Shown here one piece after another: positions 12,993-15,113 of a stretch of 15,113 nucleotides of DNA. The translations under genes were made by a program, and so were the position numbers. Location: NCBI GenBank assembly GCA_029067025.1, contig JAIEFH010000258.1:1-15113 (forward strand), in the 5' to 3' direction. The DNA is from Oscillospiraceae bacterium (GTDB lineage: Bacteria; Bacillota; Clostridia; Oscillospirales; Oscillospiraceae). Every line of letters starts with the position of its first letter. The first letter of the stretch is position 1. The notes below the pieces were generated by a model. It searched no databases and was not told the origin of the DNA. It was given only the letters and a program-made list of their open reading frames with translations.

Positions 12993-14119
12993 GGCCGGAC
13001 GTCCTCCCCTCCCTCCAGCGCCGCCAGACCGAACCGGACGGCCAGCAGGAGCTTGTCACGCTCGCCCTCGTCCGCGCGATCCAGCCGGGCGCGCATTTCC
13101 CGCAAAAACAGGCCGGTGAGGGAGTCCTCGTCCGCCCGCGCCCACAGATCGGTAGGCAGGGTAGTGCGGTCTTGCAGCTCCACGTGGAAGAAGTGGGGCG
13201 CGGCCTGGGCCGCCAACGCGGTCAGATCCGGGGTGAAGCGGCTCTCCCCGGAGAGCAGGAGGCGCACCAGATCAGGGCTTTCCCCCTGGGGCAAGGCGGC
13301 TGTAAAGTCATCGATGTTCACAGCTTCAATGCGGTATTGCCGCTTGCAGACAGGGACAAATCTGGCCGCTACGGGCTGGATGCCCAGGTCGATGGGGGCC
13401 ATCGGGGGACCGTCCGGGGAGGAAATGCTCAATTGGGCGGGCTGGTCAAAGGCCGCGATGAGCGCCCCCTTGGGGCCCAGCTCGTCGAAGCCCCTTCCCT
13501 CGGGACAGCCGGGGTAGGCCCATAATGTCCTGCCCGCTTTGCCGCTGGCGGCGGCGTGGACGTGGCCCAGGGCGGCGTAGACCGCGCCGCTGCGCTCCAG
13601 TGAGTTCGGGGCAATGGGGGCATAGCCGCCCGCTGTGCCCACCTCGCCGTGGACGCAGAGCAGGTGGAGCCGGCCGTCGTCCGGGGCGGTAAAGCCGGAC
13701 AGCGGGTCGTCCTCCCGGTGGGGCGCTGTAGAGGCGCAGCCATGTACAACGCAGTTGAGGGCTGGAAGCTCAACCCCCTGCAATCCGGGCTGTGTAAAGA
13801 TATGTACATTGTCAGGCCAATCGGCCAGGGCGTAGGGGGACTTGTGGTGATAATAGTCGTGGTTGCCCGGGGCGATGAACACCGGCACGCCCATATCGCC
13901 CAGCGCCCGGGCCAGCGCCCGGACGGTTTCCGGGTATACCCGTCCGCCGTCGAACAGGTCGCCGGGGAGGAGGACCAGATCCACTCCCTCATCCCGGGCC
14001 AGCTTGGCGAGGCGGGCGGGGAGCTCCCGCAGCTCACCCCGGCGCTGGGCGCTTTTTTGGGGGGGAAGTCCCGACAGGGGGGAGTCCAGATGAAAATCGG
14101 AGGCGTGGAGTAATTTCAT
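12989..14119 (-). CDS. YhaO-like Mre11/SbcD-type metallophosphoesterase
   Basis: A 376-residue calcineurin-like phosphoesterase of the SbcD/Mre11/YhaO group, a predicted metal-dependent DNA nuclease. Motifs in order: D8-x-H10 (HASDFHLD), G53-D54 (LLPGDLFDGG), G85-N86-H87-D88 (APGNHDYY), H157 (LCVHGEVG) and G185-H186-x-H188 (LGHVHAA). The set is complete. The C-terminal third (about 255-376) lacks obvious motifs and in this family contacts the ATPase partner and DNA. Start choice: the frame is open back to 14206, but ATG 14119 has GGAGAG upstream and begins directly at the first conserved strand, so it is preferred. It is the first gene of the pair; its stop overlaps the ATPase gene by 4 nt. 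No convincing promoter could be found in 14120-14230. Confidence 0.9.
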   Translation of the reverse strand: MKLLHASDFHLDSPLSGLPPQKSAQRRGELRELPARLAKLARDEGVDLVLLPGDLFDGGRVYPETVRALARALGDMGVPVFIAPGNHDYYHHKSPYALADWPDNVHIFTQPGLQGVELPALNCVVHGCASTAPHREDDPLSGFTAPDDGRLHLLCVHGEVGTAGGYAPIAPNSLERSGAVYAALGHVHAAASGKAGRTLWAYPGCPEGRGFDELGPKGALIAAFDQPAQLSISSPDGPPMAPIDLGIQPVAARFVPVCKRQYRIEAVNIDDFTAALPQGESPDLVRLLLSGESRFTPDLTALAAQAAPHFFHVELQDRTTLPTDLWARADEDSLTGLFLREMRARLDRADEGERDKLLLAVRFGLAALEGGEDVRP

Positions 14120-14201
14120 GTTTTTTTCTCTCCATATTTGAATCACGTTCGTGGCCGTCCGAGTGCGGAACGACACCAACCCAGCGGAAAGCGTAAGTAA
14201 C

Positions 14202-14220
14202 GTCAAGACCGCGTCTTGAC
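14202..14220. promoter_or_regulatory. Perfect 19-bp palindrome between yhaO and the methyltransferase gene
   Basis: GTCAAGAC-CGC-GTCTTGAC is a perfect 8-bp inverted repeat around three bases. It lies 10 nt past the methyltransferase stop and about 83 nt before yhaO. No T tract follows on either strand, so it is a poor intrinsic terminator. A dimeric repressor site for the yhaO operon is possible, since each arm contains a TTGAC -35-like sequence. Confidence 0.45.
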
Positions 14221-14230
14221 AAACTGGAGT

Positions 14231-15025
14231 TTATGGTTTCCTGGCCAGTTGCAAATCAATGGTATCGTATAATGTAATCGAACCACCATGCCTATTGATT
14301 GCATCCTCAATTTTAGAGAAAAATTCCTTCCTTATGGTTTTCTCAATTGCAATATGGTCAGAATATGTTCCAAGCAATGTGCTATATTCATTTGCTGAGA
14401 AAGTTCGTGTTCTATAAAAAAGCGCATATTTTATGTCCACAAAACCGTAGTTTTCTGCGATCTTTGCTCTTTGTATAGCTTGTTCTTCGTTATATTCTGT
14501 CGGTACTTTCTGTTTCTTGTTATAGAATTTATCATAATATTCATGATAAATCCTATCTATTTCTTCCGAAAGCGGCAGATCATCTTTGGCTCGATAGGGA
14601 TGATTGGCAAATCGTGCAAACACACCGCCACTTTTCAGCATAGAAAACACTTTTGCATATCCAACGCTCTCTGGGACCCAATGAAATGCCGATGCGGAAT
14701 AGACCAAATCATATGTATCATCTATAAAATTCACATCTTCAAACTTGTTTGTTACAATGGAAAAATTATCATATCCTTTGAATTTTTCTCTACACAATTC
14801 AGAAAACCGCTCACCATATTCAACAGCCGTCAAATTACATCCCGTTTTCAAAAACGGTAATGTTGCTTGACCGCCGCCAATACCTATCTCTACTGCATGG
14901 CAAGACTCATCAAGAGTAATATGATCGAATATCGTTTGATAAAGCTCATCAGGATACCCAGGACGAAACTTCTCATAGGCAGAAGCCACCGTATCAAATG
15001 TCCACTCCAGGCCTTTGACTATCAT
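14231..15025 (-). CDS. Class I SAM-dependent methyltransferase, AT-rich and probably acquired
   Basis: A 264-residue methyltransferase of the UbiE/trans-aconitate-like class. Motif I is VEIGIGGGQAT (about 45-55), which binds S-adenosylmethionine; the motif II acidic residue is in AVEYGERFSE; YDLVYSASAFHWV is the usual post-motif strand and helix. The early RPGYPDELY and later MLKSGGVFARF segments also fit. The substrate cannot be told. The gene is visibly much richer in A+T and uses AT-ending codons (ATA, TTA, AAA), in contrast to all neighbours, which suggests horizontal transfer. Its ATG at 15025 has GGAGG about 8 nt upstream, itself only a few bases after the stop of the GC-rich upstream gene (18-nt gap), so it may be expressed from that gene's transcript. 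No terminator is clear at its end. Confidence 0.88.
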   Translation of the reverse strand: MIVKGLEWTFDTVASAYEKFRPGYPDELYQTIFDHITLDESCHAVEIGIGGGQATLPFLKTGCNLTAVEYGERFSELCREKFKGYDNFSIVTNKFEDVNFIDDTYDLVYSASAFHWVPESVGYAKVFSMLKSGGVFARFANHPYRAKDDLPLSEEIDRIYHEYYDKFYNKKQKVPTEYNEEQAIQRAKIAENYGFVDIKYALFYRTRTFSANEYSTLLGTYSDHIAIEKTIRKEFFSKIEDAINRHGGSITLYDTIDLQLARKP

Positions 15026-15043
15026 CGTAATATCCTCCAGAAG

Positions 15044-15113
15044 TCAGCACACGTCCAAGCGCTGTACATCCACGCAGCGCTTGGCGGCGGCGTCGATCTC
15101 AAACAGCACCGCG
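15044..15113 (-). CDS. C-terminal stub of a GC-rich gene, 5' end outside the window
   Basis: Minus-strand frame open from the window edge to TGA at 15046-15044, giving 22 visible residues (AVLFEIDAAAKRC and VDVQRLDVC). Codon use is GC-rich like most of the window. Too short to identify. The frame choice rests on its position just ahead of the methyltransferase ribosome binding site. It may be the normal end of the gene or one cut short by the arrival of the AT-rich gene. Confidence 0.5.
   Translation of the reverse strand, partial: AVLFEIDAAAKRCVDVQRLDVC
15055..15084. repeat. Perfect 10-bp inverted repeat inside the stub gene
   Basis: CCAAGCGCTG (15055-15064) and CAGCGCTTGG (15075-15084) are perfect complements around a 10-nt loop. 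They lie within the last codons of the stub gene, about 30 nt before the methyltransferase start. No T run follows on the minus strand. Confidence 0.5.

Noticed and set aside
14120..14206. N-terminal extension of the YhaO-like protein
   Set aside because: No ribosome binding site at the upstream starts. The conserved first strand begins directly at ATG 14119, which has GGAGAG before it.
14202..15084. Integron cassette or insertion sequence carrying the methyltransferase
   Set aside because: The palindromes differ from each other, there is no recombinase or transposase, no attC core pattern and no target-site duplication.
1..15113. CRISPR array, tRNA, rRNA, prophage or toxin-antitoxin system
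   Set aside because: No regularly spaced repeats, no cloverleaf or rRNA-like text, and no recognisable phage or toxin genes on either strand.

Overview
The window looks like chromosomal DNA from a GC-rich member of the Bacillota (Clostridia), most like the Oscillospiraceae (Flavonifractor / Lawsonibacter / Oscillibacter type). This is inferred from gene content (ylmH, a DUF896/YnzC protein, a YtvI-like AI-2E family protein, a YhaO/YhaN pair), from strong AGGAGG ribosome binding sites and from GC-rich codon use. I see no rRNA, tRNA, CRISPR array, transposase or prophage gene. Almost all of it is densely packed housekeeping sequence. The exception is one clearly AT-rich methyltransferase gene near the right end, which looks acquired.

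Layout, left to right. (1) Plus strand, 1-3987: the tail of a small membrane protein overlaps metG (methionyl-tRNA synthetase). A DUF4352-like lipoprotein with its own promoter follows, then a TatD-family nuclease joined to it by an ATGA overlap. (2) Plus strand, 4082-4490: a cold-shock protein gene with a near-consensus promoter, a roughly 110-nt leader that contains a complete intrinsic terminator and a segment complementary to the ribosome binding site, and a strong terminator behind the gene. (3) Minus strand, 7709 down to 4541: a compact four-gene operon encoding an ABC exporter half-transporter, a Nudix hydrolase, YlmH (S4 RNA-binding) and a DUF896/YnzC protein, with overlaps of 4 and 1 nt in the last three genes. 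(4) Plus strand, 7777-10670: an AI-2E family permease, divergently transcribed from the ABC operon with promoters that appear to share one -35 element, then a membrane-anchored HtrA serine protease with a strong bidirectional terminator. (5) Minus strand, 10922 down to 10806: an unlisted 38-codon small gene with a good ribosome binding site, next to a GC-rich repeat-like spacer. (6) Minus strand, 14119 down to 11058: an Mre11/Rad50-like pair (YhaO-type phosphoesterase and YhaN-type ATPase with a membrane hairpin in its coiled coil), closed by a terminator that overlaps the stop codon. (7) Minus strand, 15025 down to 14231: the AT-rich SAM-dependent methyltransferase, then the C-terminal stub of a GC-rich gene that runs off the window.

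The genes serve translation (metG, ylmH), RNA chaperoning (csp), nucleic-acid processing (tatD, yhaO/yhaN), envelope protein quality control (htrA) and export (ABC, AI-2E). I do not see a new multi-gene defence or mobile system. The most interesting signals are regulatory: the csp leader (terminator plus anti-Shine-Dalgarno pairing), the shared -35 of the divergent promoters, and palindromes on both sides of the AT-rich gene.
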